A stretch of 64,000 bases of DNA from Saccharopolyspora dendranthemae. Its GTDB lineage: Bacteria > Actinomycetota > Actinomycetes > Mycobacteriales > Pseudonocardiaceae. The stretch lies in contig NZ_VIWX01000005.1 of assembly GCF_007829955.1 (NCBI RefSeq), forward strand, positions 186,001-250,000, read 5' to 3'. Every line of letters begins with the position of its first letter. The first letter of the stretch is position 1. The notes below the pieces were generated by a model that was not told where the DNA came from, searched no databases, and worked only from the letters and a program-made list of their open reading frames with translations. Positions 42,815 through 51,159 of the stretch are shown piece after piece. The position numbers were made by a program, and so were the translations under genes.

Positions 42815-43508
42815 CCGCGTGATCCAGCAGATCGAAGGCGGTCTGATCGTGTCCTGCCAGGCCGGGGACGGGCACGCGCTGCGCGACTCCGCCACGATCG
42901 CGCGGATGGCCCGCGCAGCGGTCGACGGCGGAGCCCGCGCGATCCGCTGCGGCGGAGTGGGTGGTCTCGACGACGTCGCCGCCGTGCGCCAGGCCGTCGA
43001 CGTGCCGGTGATCGGGCTGACCAAGCACGATCGGGCCGGTGTGTTCATCACTCCCACCGTCGAGGACGCCCTCGCGGTCGCCCGCCTCGGTGCCGAGATC
43101 GTCGCGCTGGACGGGACCAGTCGGCCGCGCCCCGACGGTGCTGACCTGGCGACGGTGATCAAGGCCGTGCACGACGAGGGGGCGCTGGTCATGGCCGATG
43201 TCGCGACGCTGCCCGACGGCGAGCTCGCGGCCGCCGCCGGTGCCGACGTCGTGGCCAGCACGCTGTCCGGCTACACCGAGGACACGGCCGGCCGCACCGG
43301 GCCGGGTCCCGATCTCGCGCTCGTGGCGGGCCTGCGCGGTGCGCTTCCGGAGCACGCGATCGTGGCCGAGGGGCGCTACCACTCGCCGTCGTCGGTCGCC
43401 GAGGCCGTGGAGCGCGGTGCGACGGCGGTCGTCGTCGGGACCGCCATCACCGATCCGTCCTGGATCACCCGGTCTTTCGCCCAGGCCACGAGATCCGGCC
43501 CTGCGTGA
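42804..43508 (+). CDS. nanE: N-acetylmannosamine-6-phosphate 2-epimerase
   Basis: 234 residues from ATG 42804. TIM barrel with NanE signatures: EGGLIVSCQA near the N-terminus, GARAIRCGGVGGLDDVAAVR, PVIGLTKHD, and AEGRYHSPSSVAEAVERGAT with catalytic residues (Lys of LTKHD, Glu of AEGR). Converts ManNAc-6-P to GlcNAc-6-P. NanE is the most specific marker for sialic acid or ManNAc use in this operon. NagA, NagB and a sialidase are not in the window. Confidence 0.9.
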   Translation: MSRDRVIQQIEGGLIVSCQAGDGHALRDSATIARMARAAVDGGARAIRCGGVGGLDDVAAVRQAVDVPVIGLTKHDRAGVFITPTVEDALAVARLGAEIVALDGTSRPRPDGADLATVIKAVHDEGALVMADVATLPDGELAAAAGADVVASTLSGYTEDTAGRTGPGPDLALVAGLRGALPEHAIVAEGRYHSPSSVAEAVERGATAVVVGTAITDPSWITRSFAQATRSGPA

Positions 43509-43524
43509 GGTGAGAACCACTGGC

Positions 43525-44169
43525 TCAGGTGGCGGGCTGGGTGAGGCCCCGCAGCGCTTCGTCGACGCAGTCGGCCCAGCGGCGATCCCCGAGGTGGGTG
43601 ACGCCGGAATCGCCGGTGAAGGCGCTGGAGATCACCGTGGTGGGGGTGAGGTCGGCGAGCGCTCGAAGGGTTGCCGCCAGCGATTCGCGGTCGCTGTGAC
43701 CGGGGATGTAGCCGGCGAACCAGCCGCCGTCCTCGCCGCGGACGAGGGTGTCGCCGGTGAACAGGTAGCTCTCGCCCTCCGCGCCCGGCACCAGGAAGCA
43801 GGCGCTTCCCGGCGTGTGTCCGGGAGTGGGAATCGCCTCGAAACCGGGCGGTTCGGTCCCGCGCCGGTCGAACGTGCCGTCCACCGCGCAGGTCTCGGCG
43901 ACGATCGGCGCCTCGACGGCGGTGGTGTGCAGTGTCGAGCCGAACCGCTGCTTGACGGTGCGCAGTGAAGGTGCGATCTCGTCCTGGTGGCTGAGGTACT
44001 GGCGCACGACACCGCCGAGCCCGGCGATCTCGTCGAACTCGGACTCCAGCGTGGTGTTGTAGAACAGCACGTTCCCGCCGGGTGCCGTCCAGAGGTAGGC
44101 GTGCGTGTTCAGGCCGGGGAACGGGTGCTCGGCTTCGGTCTCCCAGAGGTCGGGCCGGATCTGCTTCAT
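43525..44169 (-). CDS. MBL-fold protein with incomplete metal motif
   Basis: 214 residues with a metallo-beta-lactamase fold: NTHAYLWTAPGGNVLFYNTT, PTPGHTPGSACFLVPG (metal His) and SYLFTGDTLV (metal Asp). The first motif, normally HxHxDH, reads SHQDE, so two usual histidines are absent. It may hold one metal or none, or have another function. Convergent with nanE, 16 bases apart. No role in sugar breakdown is evident. Confidence 0.78.
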   Translation of the reverse strand: MKQIRPDLWETEAEHPFPGLNTHAYLWTAPGGNVLFYNTTLESEFDEIAGLGGVVRQYLSHQDEIAPSLRTVKQRFGSTLHTTAVEAPIVAETCAVDGTFDRRGTEPPGFEAIPTPGHTPGSACFLVPGAEGESYLFTGDTLVRGEDGGWFAGYIPGHSDRESLAATLRALADLTPTTVISSAFTGDSGVTHLGDRRWADCVDEALRGLTQPAT

Positions 44170-44359
44170 GGTGTCCTCCTGGTCGTCGTTCCTGCGGACG
44201 ACGTTAGGAGTTCCAGTTAGCTCGAAGTCAAGGTGAGCGGAGCCGTGCGGAACGTCACCGATCCGGTGATGTGCGGCCGTCGCGGTAATAGGGATCGGGG
44301 CGAGTGGGTACCCCTGCGGTCAGTGCGCTGTCATCGAGCGCCACAGGAATGGAGGGACC

Positions 44360-44587
44360 ATGACCAAGCGCGACGAAATGCGGGTGGACAAGGCGCTGCA
44401 GGGCCTCGAGTTCCCGGTCGACCGCGAACGGATGGTCGATTTCGCCACCGACCGCGAGGCCGACGCTGAAACCCTCGCCGCACTCCGATCGTTGCCCGCC
44501 GGCCAGTACGCGAACAAGGATCAGGTCCTGGACGCCGTTCCCCAGCAGCCGGAAGGCGACGCCCCAGGCGGCACAGCCCGAGGCTGA
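44360..44587 (+). CDS. DUF2795 family protein
   Basis: 75 residues: VDKALQGLEFPVDRERMVDF and LAALRSLPAGQYANKDQVLD match this small helical actinobacterial family of unknown function. ATG 44360 with GGAGGG upstream. It stands alone, 43 bases before the second 70-bp palindrome. Confidence 0.82.
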   Translation: MTKRDEMRVDKALQGLEFPVDRERMVDFATDREADAETLAALRSLPAGQYANKDQVLDAVPQQPEGDAPGGTARG

Positions 44588-44903
44588 CCCCACCTCAGTC
44601 GGCTCGCTCGGGGGCATCGCTGCGGCAGGTCCCAGTTTTAGTCATAACTGAGCGGACATTTCGGACATGATCATGGCTCGGTTTGGACTAAAACTGGGAC
44701 CTGCCGTGCACCTGCGGTGTCGCCGGAGCATGCGGGCCGTTCTCTAGGCCGAAGCGGTTCCGGTTGTGCTTTCGCGGTCACTCGTGGACCTCGTGTCGCT
44801 ACCATGCCCGTTGCGCCTGCGTGATCATCGAGCTTCGCCCGTCGGGCGGGGGCTCGGGGGATCGCCGGTGGGCTGAGCGACGGCGAGAGGGAGAGCGGCC
44901 GGT
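44588..44903. other. 316-base gap around palindrome copy 2
   Basis: No gene is supported here. It contains the palindrome (44630-44699) and then about 200 bases that should hold the promoter of the membrane cassette at 44904. Confidence 0.7.
44630..44699. repeat. 70-bp AT-rich palindrome, copy 2 (inverted orientation)
   Basis: Matches the reverse complement of copy 1 at 68 of 70 bases. Here the dyad extends another eight bases on each side (CGGCAGG left, CCTGCCG right). Confidence 0.9.
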
Positions 44904-45800
44904 ATGACCACGAGCGAGAAGGCGGCACCGGTTCTCGACCACGGTGACTTACCCGGGCTCTTCCAGGCCGCGGATGAGATGTCCGTCGTCGGCCAGCGCA
45001 GGTACTTGCGGGCTGTGCGCGGGCGTTTGCTGCTCTCGGTCCTCGCCGCGGTCTCCGCTGCGTTCACGATCCCGGCGGGTTCCGCTGACGTCGCGGCGAT
45101 CGGGACCGCGCTGTTCTTCGTCGGCGCGCTGAGCGTCGACATCCTCGTGCTGCGCAGCCACTCGAACCAGGCCTGGTACCAGGGCAGAGCGCTCGCCGAA
45201 TCGACGAAGACCCTCGCCTGGCGCTACGCGGTCGGCGGAGCGCCGTTCCAGACCAGCGTGCCGGAAGCCGACGCCGACCGCGTGTTCGTGGACCGGCTCG
45301 CCAAGCTGCGCACGGACTTCGGTTCGGTCCCGCTCCTGCCCAGCCGTGCGAGCGCGATCAGCGAACGCATGCGCTCCCTGCGCAACGCCGACTTGGCCGA
45401 ACGCCAGCAGGCCTACCTGTCCGACCGCATCGAAGACCAGCAGAACTGGTACGCGGACAAGGCCAAGTTCCACCAGCGGCAAGCGGACATCTACCAGCGG
45501 CTCATGCTCGTGTGCGAACTCGTCGGCATCGCCGCCGCGCTCGCGAGGGCCTTCGGCGTGGTCACCTTCGACCTCGCCGGGATCGTCGCCGCAACCGTGT
45601 CCGGTCTGGCCGCGTGGACCAGTGCCCGGCAGCACGCCACCACGGCGCACGCCTACGTGGTGGCGACCCACGATCTCGAGCTCGTCCGGGAGCACCTGCG
45701 CCATCACCCGGACGAAGCCGGGTGGGCCGCGGCGGTCGCGGATGCCGAAGCGGCCATCAGCCGCGAGCACAGCACCTGGCGCTCCTCGCACGGCGAGTAG
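44904..45800 (+). CDS. Tandem SLATT-domain (DUF4231) membrane protein
   Basis: 298 residues. Two SLATT-like units: residues about 25-105, with the hairpin RLLLSVLAAVSAAFTIPAGS / IGTALFFVGALSVDILVL then NQAWYQGRALAESTKTLAWR; and about 165-285, with RIEDQQNWYADKAKFHQRQA before a second hairpin (LVCELVGIAAALARAFGVVT / GIVAATVSGLAAWTSARQ) and a helical tail. SLATT proteins are predicted pore-forming effectors tied to nucleotide second-messenger or SLOG/SMODS systems (published computational work). ATG 44904 has GGGAGA upstream. Sixteen bases before the next membrane gene, so co-expressed. A role as effector of this pair is inference. Confidence 0.8.
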   Translation: MTTSEKAAPVLDHGDLPGLFQAADEMSVVGQRRYLRAVRGRLLLSVLAAVSAAFTIPAGSADVAAIGTALFFVGALSVDILVLRSHSNQAWYQGRALAESTKTLAWRYAVGGAPFQTSVPEADADRVFVDRLAKLRTDFGSVPLLPSRASAISERMRSLRNADLAERQQAYLSDRIEDQQNWYADKAKFHQRQADIYQRLMLVCELVGIAAALARAFGVVTFDLAGIVAATVSGLAAWTSARQHATTAHAYVVATHDLELVREHLRHHPDEAGWAAAVADAEAAISREHSTWRSSHGE

Positions 45801-45815
45801 GAACGCGGAGGTCAC

Positions 45816-47726
45816 ATGGGATCCACCCCCGGGGCGAACGCGGCGTGGCCGTACCTGGTCGCCTTCGGACTCCTCCTGCTCGGCGCGCTGGCCGCTCGGG
45901 CGGGAGCCTACTTCTGGGCGCAATCCAGAGCGGTTGCGCGAGTGCCGATCTCGCTCGGCCCCTACGACGTCGCGCTGCTGACCGGTCATTCGACTCGCGT
46001 CGTCGAGACGGCCCTCGCGTGTTTGGCGGAGGCGGACGCGGTCGTCGTGAATCACAGCCAGTTCTCGACGTTCAGGAGAGGCGCCCGCGCGGACCTGCAG
46101 GTGTGGGACGGCGTGCAGCGGCAGGTGCTGGACCTGCTGACCAAGGAGACGACCGCCCAAGCCCTGGCCCGGAAGTTCGCCCGCACCGACACCGGCGCGC
46201 ACCTGCGACGACGGCTGGTGTCCGGGGGATACCTCCTCGGTTCCCCGAACCACCTGCGGCTCAGGCTGATCGTCCGGGCACTCATCCCGTTCGTCCTGGT
46301 CACGATGATTCTCGTGCAGCTGGGGATCGGCTTCGGACAGAACGTGACCATGATGCTGCTCAACGTCGAGGTCCCGGCGGCCGCGCTCGCCTGGTGGTGG
46401 GGCGAGAGCTCGTTGACCTTGACGCGCACCCGATTGGGCAAGCGCACGAAGCGGGAGATCGGATCGCTGGTGCGCAAGCATCGGACCGGGGAAGCGCAGC
46501 TGAAGCGGGAGAAGGTCGCGGACAGGCAGAAGATCCAGCAGCTGCGCGAGGCGATCGCCGCGCGCGCAGGGGAGTGGCGCCTGTCCCCCGGATGGATCGG
46601 CTCCGCGCCCGGGATCGTGCCCTTCATGGGATGGATGGGGTACCTGGCCGTACGAGCCGAGCACTGGGATTCGGCATCGCGCCGCCCGCTCGGTTCCCTG
46701 CTCCCCGCGCGGAAAACCGGCCCCGATCGCCGCGTCGGGTGGCTCTACCGATCGCTCGGCGCGCTCTGCGCCGTGGTCGCGTTGCTGGTGTTCTGGGTCG
46801 TGGATTTCGGCTGGGGCGCGATCGCGTTGTTCGTCGCCTGCTGCCTGGTCGGCGCGGGCCTGGCGACGCGCGGGCGGAAGCATCTCGCGGTCGAGGGGCG
46901 GGAGGCGCTGCGGAGCGGTCAACGGCCGCCGGTGCTCTACCTCCGCTCGTTCGCCCACGACGCGTTGCTCGAAGGGGCGTCACCGTTCCGGTCGCTCATG
47001 ACCGCGCTGGGCTCGCGGTCCTCCTACATCGAGGAGATCGCCCGAGCCGTCCGCAACTTCGGGACACTCGTGGCGATCGGGGACCCCGGATCACGGCTTC
47101 CCGGCTTGGGCCCTGCGCAGATCTACGTCGAGCCGGATTCCACGCGCCCCGGCCAGGAACTCCAGCGGTGGCAGGCCGAAGTGCTCGGTCTCCTGCGAGG
47201 TTCCGCGCTCGTGCTGATCTCCGCGGGCTACAGCGACGGGCTGAGGTGGGAGTTCGCGCAGGCGACGGCGAACGTGCTGCCGGAGAGACTGGTCGTCTTC
47301 GTCCCGCTCAACCGCGCTCAGTACGCCCGGTTCCGGGAGCTCACCGAGGCGTACTTCCCCGCCGGACTTCCCGCGGACCCGCGCAAGAGCTCGACCTGGG
47401 GGAGCGAGCCCGTCCACGGGTTGGTCCACTTCGATCGCGACTGGACGCCGCACTTCGTCCCGTTCCGCCGCCACGCTTTGCTGCAGCTGCACCTCGGGCG
47501 GGTCGCGGTTCGGCTGAGCTTCCGCCGGATGCGAAATCGGCTGATGCACGCCCTCTACCCGGTTTTCCGGAGCAACCAGGTGATCTGGTCGGGCATCGAG
47601 GTCCCGGTCTTCTTCGGCCGGACGAGCCGCCACCTGATCGTCGGCGGATCGTCGTACGCCCGCGCGGTGGCGGTGCTGGTGGTGCTGAGCATCGCGTGGG
47701 CCTCCACGCTCGGCGGGGGCGGCTGA
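45816..47726 (+). CDS. Membrane protein: TIGR04222-like N-terminus, TIR/SLOG-like C-terminus
   Basis: 636 residues. One membrane segment (about 12-30). A TIGR04222-like segment follows at 45-110 (LGPYDVALLTGHSTRVVETA), then a helical hairpin at 152-195, a basic coiled region at 200-250 and a second hairpin at 309-350. The cytoplasmic domain at 370-520 reads PPVLYLRSFAHD, TLVAIGDPGSRLPGLGPAQI, LRGSALVLISAGYSDGLRWE and RLVVFVPL, with a final hydrophobic stretch near the C-terminus. The alternating strands, the Asp-Pro-Gly loop and a conserved WE at 478-479 recall TIR/SLOG nucleotide-processing folds; I cannot prove the family. ATG 45816 has GGAGG five bases upstream. Partner of the SLATT gene. 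Confidence 0.72.
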   Translation: MGSTPGANAAWPYLVAFGLLLLGALAARAGAYFWAQSRAVARVPISLGPYDVALLTGHSTRVVETALACLAEADAVVVNHSQFSTFRRGARADLQVWDGVQRQVLDLLTKETTAQALARKFARTDTGAHLRRRLVSGGYLLGSPNHLRLRLIVRALIPFVLVTMILVQLGIGFGQNVTMMLLNVEVPAAALAWWWGESSLTLTRTRLGKRTKREIGSLVRKHRTGEAQLKREKVADRQKIQQLREAIAARAGEWRLSPGWIGSAPGIVPFMGWMGYLAVRAEHWDSASRRPLGSLLPARKTGPDRRVGWLYRSLGALCAVVALLVFWVVDFGWGAIALFVACCLVGAGLATRGRKHLAVEGREALRSGQRPPVLYLRSFAHDALLEGASPFRSLMTALGSRSSYIEEIARAVRNFGTLVAIGDPGSRLPGLGPAQIYVEPDSTRPGQELQRWQAEVLGLLRGSALVLISAGYSDGLRWEFAQATANVLPERLVVFVPLNRAQYARFRELTEAYFPAGLPADPRKSSTWGSEPVHGLVHFDRDWTPHFVPFRRHALLQLHLGRVAVRLSFRRMRNRLMHALYPVFRSNQVIWSGIEVPVFFGRTSRHLIVGGSSYARAVAVLVVLSIAWASTLGGGG

Positions 47727-47802
47727 CGGGATCGGGCCGGTCGCCGCGGGTGGGGTCGTCGCCGCACTTCGCGAAACCTCTGACCGGGTTATCGTGACCT
47801 GC

Positions 47803-48663
47803 ATGAGCTGGGGTTTTCGCTTGTTCGCGCTCGTGGTGCCGGTCGTGTTGGCGGTGACGGCGTGCGGTGGCGGTGCGCCGCGCGGGCCTGCTCCGGCGCC
47901 GCCCGCGCCCAGTGCTCCTGCCCCGAGTCCCGCTCCGCCGCCGACTCCTGCGGTGCAGGTGAAGCAGGCTCCCGAGGGGTTCGTGCGGTTGCACGACGTC
48001 GACCCGTCGATCGTCGAGGAGATCCGCTACGCGACCCCGCACAACTTCACCGGTGATCCCGTGCCCGGCTACGACGAGCCGATGTGCGTGGTGACCCGCC
48101 CGCTCGCCGACGCCTTGCACAGGGCGCAACAGCAGGTCACCGCTCAGGGGTACACGCTCAAGGTCTACGACTGCTACCGGCCGCAGCAGGCCGACGATCG
48201 CTTCGTCGAGTGGGCGAAGGACGTCCCCGACCAGCGGATGAAGGACGAGTTCTACCCGGGCATGGAGAAGTCGCAGCTGTACTCCGGCGGCTACATCGCT
48301 AAGGACTCCGGGCACAGCCGGGGGAGTTCGGTGGACCTGACCCTGGTGCGGCTGCCCGTGCCGCCCCAGCGGCCTTACACGCCGGGGGAGCCGCTGGCGT
48401 CGTGCGCCGCACCGGTCGGGCAGCGGTTCCCGGACAACAGCGTCGACATGGGCACCGGCTTCGACTGCTTCGACGAGCGGGCGCACACCGACGCCTCGGG
48501 CGTGACCGGTGAGGCCCGTGCCAACCGGGACCGGCTGCGCGACGTGCTCACCTCGGCCGGCCTGGAGGGCTACGAGAACGAGTGGTGGCACTTCAACCTG
48601 CCGCAGGAACCGTTCCCGGACGAGTACTTCGACTTCCCGGTCAACAGCGCGGCCTTCCGCTGA
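47803..48663 (+). CDS. VanX/DdpX-type D-Ala-D-Ala dipeptidase lipoprotein
   Basis: 286 residues. Signal peptide with lipobox LAVTAC, then a Pro/Ala-rich linker, then an M15D peptidase domain. Zinc motif SGHSRGSSVDLTL (SxHxxGxAxD type) and ENEWWHFNLP (ExxWH) are both present. Predicted to cleave D-Ala-D-Ala or a related dipeptide at the outer face of the membrane; in non-resistant actinomycetes this is more likely cell-wall turnover than glycopeptide resistance, as no vanHA-like gene is near. ATG 47803; a GTG at 47794 is possible. Confidence 0.87.
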   Translation: MSWGFRLFALVVPVVLAVTACGGGAPRGPAPAPPAPSAPAPSPAPPPTPAVQVKQAPEGFVRLHDVDPSIVEEIRYATPHNFTGDPVPGYDEPMCVVTRPLADALHRAQQQVTAQGYTLKVYDCYRPQQADDRFVEWAKDVPDQRMKDEFYPGMEKSQLYSGGYIAKDSGHSRGSSVDLTLVRLPVPPQRPYTPGEPLASCAAPVGQRFPDNSVDMGTGFDCFDERAHTDASGVTGEARANRDRLRDVLTSAGLEGYENEWWHFNLPQEPFPDEYFDFPVNSAAFR

Positions 48664-48893
48664 TCAGCTCGAACGCCGCTGTCGCAGTCCCACTGCCGAC
48701 CGTCGCATCGTTGTGCAACGCAACTTCGTGAGTGTTGTGTCGTTGTTCACCTCAGAGTCGATGACAAGCCGGGGGCGCGGCTCGACAACCGCGCGCTCCG
48801 GTACGCCGTGCCGGGGCGGTGACCTCACCTGCTCGGACCGCGCACCGATCGACTGCGCAGTTCGCACCATCCGATGACGCAGGGAGCGACCGC

Positions 48894-50255
48894 ATGTCCC
48901 GTTCCGTTCACCGCTCGCCTTCCGCAGCGCGCAGACGCGCGCGCGGGCTGATCACAGTGACCGCGTTGTCGCTGGTGGTCGGTGGCGTGCACGCCGCACC
49001 GGCCACCGCGGCCGACGAAGCGCCCACCACGCCGGGCATGGTCAGCGAGGGCTTCTACGACCCGCCGGCCGAGCTCCCCGAGGCGGACGGCGCCCTGGTG
49101 CGCACCGAACCGCTGCCGCTGGCGCTGAGCCTGCCCAGCGTCGGCGGGAAGCAGCTGCCGGGAACGGCGACCCGCCTGATGTACAAGACCACGGACTCCA
49201 ACGGGAAGCCCGCGGCGGTGACGGGCGCCTACATCGAACCGTCGGCGCCGTGGAAGGGCGAGGGACCGCGCCCGGTGGTGGCCGTCGCGCCCGGAACCAT
49301 GGGCCAGGGCGATTCCTGCTCGGCCTCCCAGGGCCTGGAGCGCCCGATCGCCTTCAACGGCGACCACGTGTCGGTCGGTTATGAGGACATCGCGATCTAC
49401 CGGCTGCTGGCCGAGGGGAACGCGGTCGTGGTCACCGACTACGTGGGCCTGGGCACCACCGACCGGCTGCACACCTACGTGAACCGGATCGACGGCGGCC
49501 ACGCCGTGCTCGACGCCGTGCGGGCGGCCCGCTCGCTGCCCGAGACGTCGATCACCGGCGACTCGCGCGTCGCGCTCTACGGCTACAGCCAGGGCGGCGG
49601 GGCGACGGCCTCCGCTTCCGAGCTGCAGCCCACCTACGCCCCGGACGTGGAGCTCGCGGGCGCCTACGTCGGCGCGCCCCCGGCGAACCTCACCGAGGTC
49701 ATCGAGGGCATCGACGGCAGCGCGCTGGTCGGTGCGATCGGGTGGTCGCTCAACGGGTTCCTCCAGACCAACCCCGACCTCAAGCCCATCGCCGACCAGC
49801 ACATCAACGAGGACGGCAAGGCCGCCCTGGAGGACCTGTCCTCGCGGTGCATCGGCGACGGCATCGCGCGCTACGCCTTCAACAAGACCTCGAACTGGAC
49901 CACCACCGGGCAGAGCCTCGGAGAGGTCGTGGAGGCCGAGCCGGCGGTGCGCGAGGTCCTCGACGCCCAGCTCCTCGGGACGACGAAGCCGGCCACGCCG
50001 GTCCGCGTCACCACCGGCGTGCAGGACGACATCGTGCCGCACGACCAGGCCCGCCAGCTGGCGGTGGACTGGTGCTCGGCAGGCGGTGAGGTCACCTACA
50101 CCCCGGTCCAGCTCCCGGACCTCGGCAAGGGGCTGATCACCAACCACGTCACGCCGCTGCTCGCCGACCAGGGCAACGCGATCTCCTGGATCACCGACCG
50201 GCTCTCCGGAGCCCCGGCGTCCAGCAACTGCGACACCCTGCCGGAACAGCCCTGA
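48894..50255 (+). CDS. Secreted lipase (LIP family alpha/beta hydrolase)
   Basis: 453 residues. Cleavable signal (RRRARGLITVTALSLVVGGV, then HAAPATAA). The alpha/beta-hydrolase core has the nucleophile elbow ALYGYSQGGGATASA (GxSxG with Ser), a likely Asp in TTGVQDDIVPH and the His in LITNHVTPLL. It resembles Candida LipA-type secretory lipases common in actinomycetes. It should cut ester bonds of lipids outside the cell. ATG 48894 with AGGGAG upstream; terminator follows. Upstream gap 48664-48893 shows no gene. Confidence 0.88.
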   Translation: MSRSVHRSPSAARRRARGLITVTALSLVVGGVHAAPATAADEAPTTPGMVSEGFYDPPAELPEADGALVRTEPLPLALSLPSVGGKQLPGTATRLMYKTTDSNGKPAAVTGAYIEPSAPWKGEGPRPVVAVAPGTMGQGDSCSASQGLERPIAFNGDHVSVGYEDIAIYRLLAEGNAVVVTDYVGLGTTDRLHTYVNRIDGGHAVLDAVRAARSLPETSITGDSRVALYGYSQGGGATASASELQPTYAPDVELAGAYVGAPPANLTEVIEGIDGSALVGAIGWSLNGFLQTNPDLKPIADQHINEDGKAALEDLSSRCIGDGIARYAFNKTSNWTTTGQSLGEVVEAEPAVREVLDAQLLGTTKPATPVRVTTGVQDDIVPHDQARQLAVDWCSAGGEVTYTPVQLPDLGKGLITNHVTPLLADQGNAISWITDRLSGAPASSNCDTLPEQP

Positions 50256-50261
50256 CGCGAC

Positions 50262-50290
50262 GGGGCCGCGAGCACTGCGCCCGCGGCCCC
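50262..50290 (+). terminator. Terminator of the lipase gene
   Basis: Nine-bp GC stem (50262-50270 with 50282-50290), 11-base loop, seven bases after the lipase stop. Confidence 0.7.
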
Positions 50291-50330
50291 GCCCTCGGGC
50301 ACGACAGCGCTTGAGCATGCCGCAGCGGCA

Positions 50331-50381
50331 TGGTGCATGGTCTCCCTCTCGAGACGACCCCGAGAGGGAGACCATGCACCA
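50331..50381 (+). promoter_or_regulatory. Perfect 21-bp hairpin covering the ribosome site and start of the GPP34 gene
   Basis: Arms 50331-50351 and 50361-50381 are perfectly complementary with a nine-base loop. The right arm contains GAGAGGGAG (the ribosome site) and the ATG at 50374, so in RNA the start would be closed off. As DNA it could be an operator. Confidence 0.8.
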
Positions 50382-51060
50382 CGACACGTTGATCGTCGAA
50401 GGCCTGATGCTGCTGCTGCTCCACGACGAGCACGGGACCATCGCCGGAGCGGGCACGCTCCACTACACCCTCGGCGGGGCGATGCTCGTCGAGCTCGCGC
50501 TTCGCGGGGCGATCGACGCCGAGGAAGGTCGGGCGAGCCTGAACGGCCCCGAGGTTCGTGCGGTCGGGGACGTGCCGATCGAGGACCCGTTGCTCCGGTC
50601 CGCTTACGACGCCGTCGCGCAGAAGACCCAGCGCGTGCAGCCGCTCCTGCTCAAGATCGGCGGCGGCCTGCGGGAGCCGGTGATCGACCGGCTCGTCGAG
50701 CGCGGCCTGGTGCGGCGCGAGGAGAAGCGGGTGCTGGGAGTCTTCCGCAGCACCCGGTGGCCCGCCGAGGACTCCCAGCACGAAGCGGACCTCCTGGAGG
50801 ACGTGCGCGCGGTCCTGGAAGACGGTTCGGAGCCCGATTCCCGCACGGCGGCGGTGATCGCGCTGCTGTCGTCCAGCGGTGCGCTGCCGACGCTGCACCC
50901 CACCCCGAAGTGGTCGAGCCGAGTCGCCACCCGCGCGAAGGAGATCGAACAGGGCAGCTGGGGAGCCTCGGCCGTGAACGCGGCCGTCACCCGGACGGCT
51001 GCGGCCATCGCCGCGTCGAGCGCCGCCGTCAGCGTCGCCGTGATCGCCGGAGTTCAGTGA
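50374..51060 (+). CDS. GPP34 (GOLPH3-like) family protein
   Basis: 228 residues: LIVEGLMLLLLHDEHGTIAG, LGGAMLVELALRGAIDAEEG and the helical EPVIDRLVERGLVRREEKRV match bacterial GPP34 proteins, relatives of the phosphoinositide-binding Golgi protein GOLPH3. In actinomycetes the role is unknown. C-terminus is hydrophobic and Ala-rich (TRTAAAIAASSAAVSVAVIA). ATG 50374 lies inside a perfect hairpin with its own ribosome site, suggesting tight control of translation. Confidence 0.85.
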   Translation: MHHDTLIVEGLMLLLLHDEHGTIAGAGTLHYTLGGAMLVELALRGAIDAEEGRASLNGPEVRAVGDVPIEDPLLRSAYDAVAQKTQRVQPLLLKIGGGLREPVIDRLVERGLVRREEKRVLGVFRSTRWPAEDSQHEADLLEDVRAVLEDGSEPDSRTAAVIALLSSSGALPTLHPTPKWSSRVATRAKEIEQGSWGASAVNAAVTRTAAAIAASSAAVSVAVIAGVQ

Positions 51061-51159
51061 CACCGGGAAAACTGCTGTTCGAAGTACTTCTGGCCTGGAG
51101 CGGCGCATCGGGCGCAGGTGCAGAATCGGAGGCATCGCCGACCGAGGGGATCGTGTGCG

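Noticed and set aside
45512..47797. Plus-strand 761-codon frame overlapping the membrane cassette
   Set aside because: Arg/Pro/Ala-rich shadow; the overlapping frames at 44904 and 45816 have ribosome sites, membrane segments and family matches.
47803..48663. Glycopeptide resistance operon, because of the VanX-like protein
   Set aside because: No vanH, vanA or vanRS homologue is adjacent, and the protein is a lipoprotein with a proline-rich linker, unlike cytoplasmic VanX.
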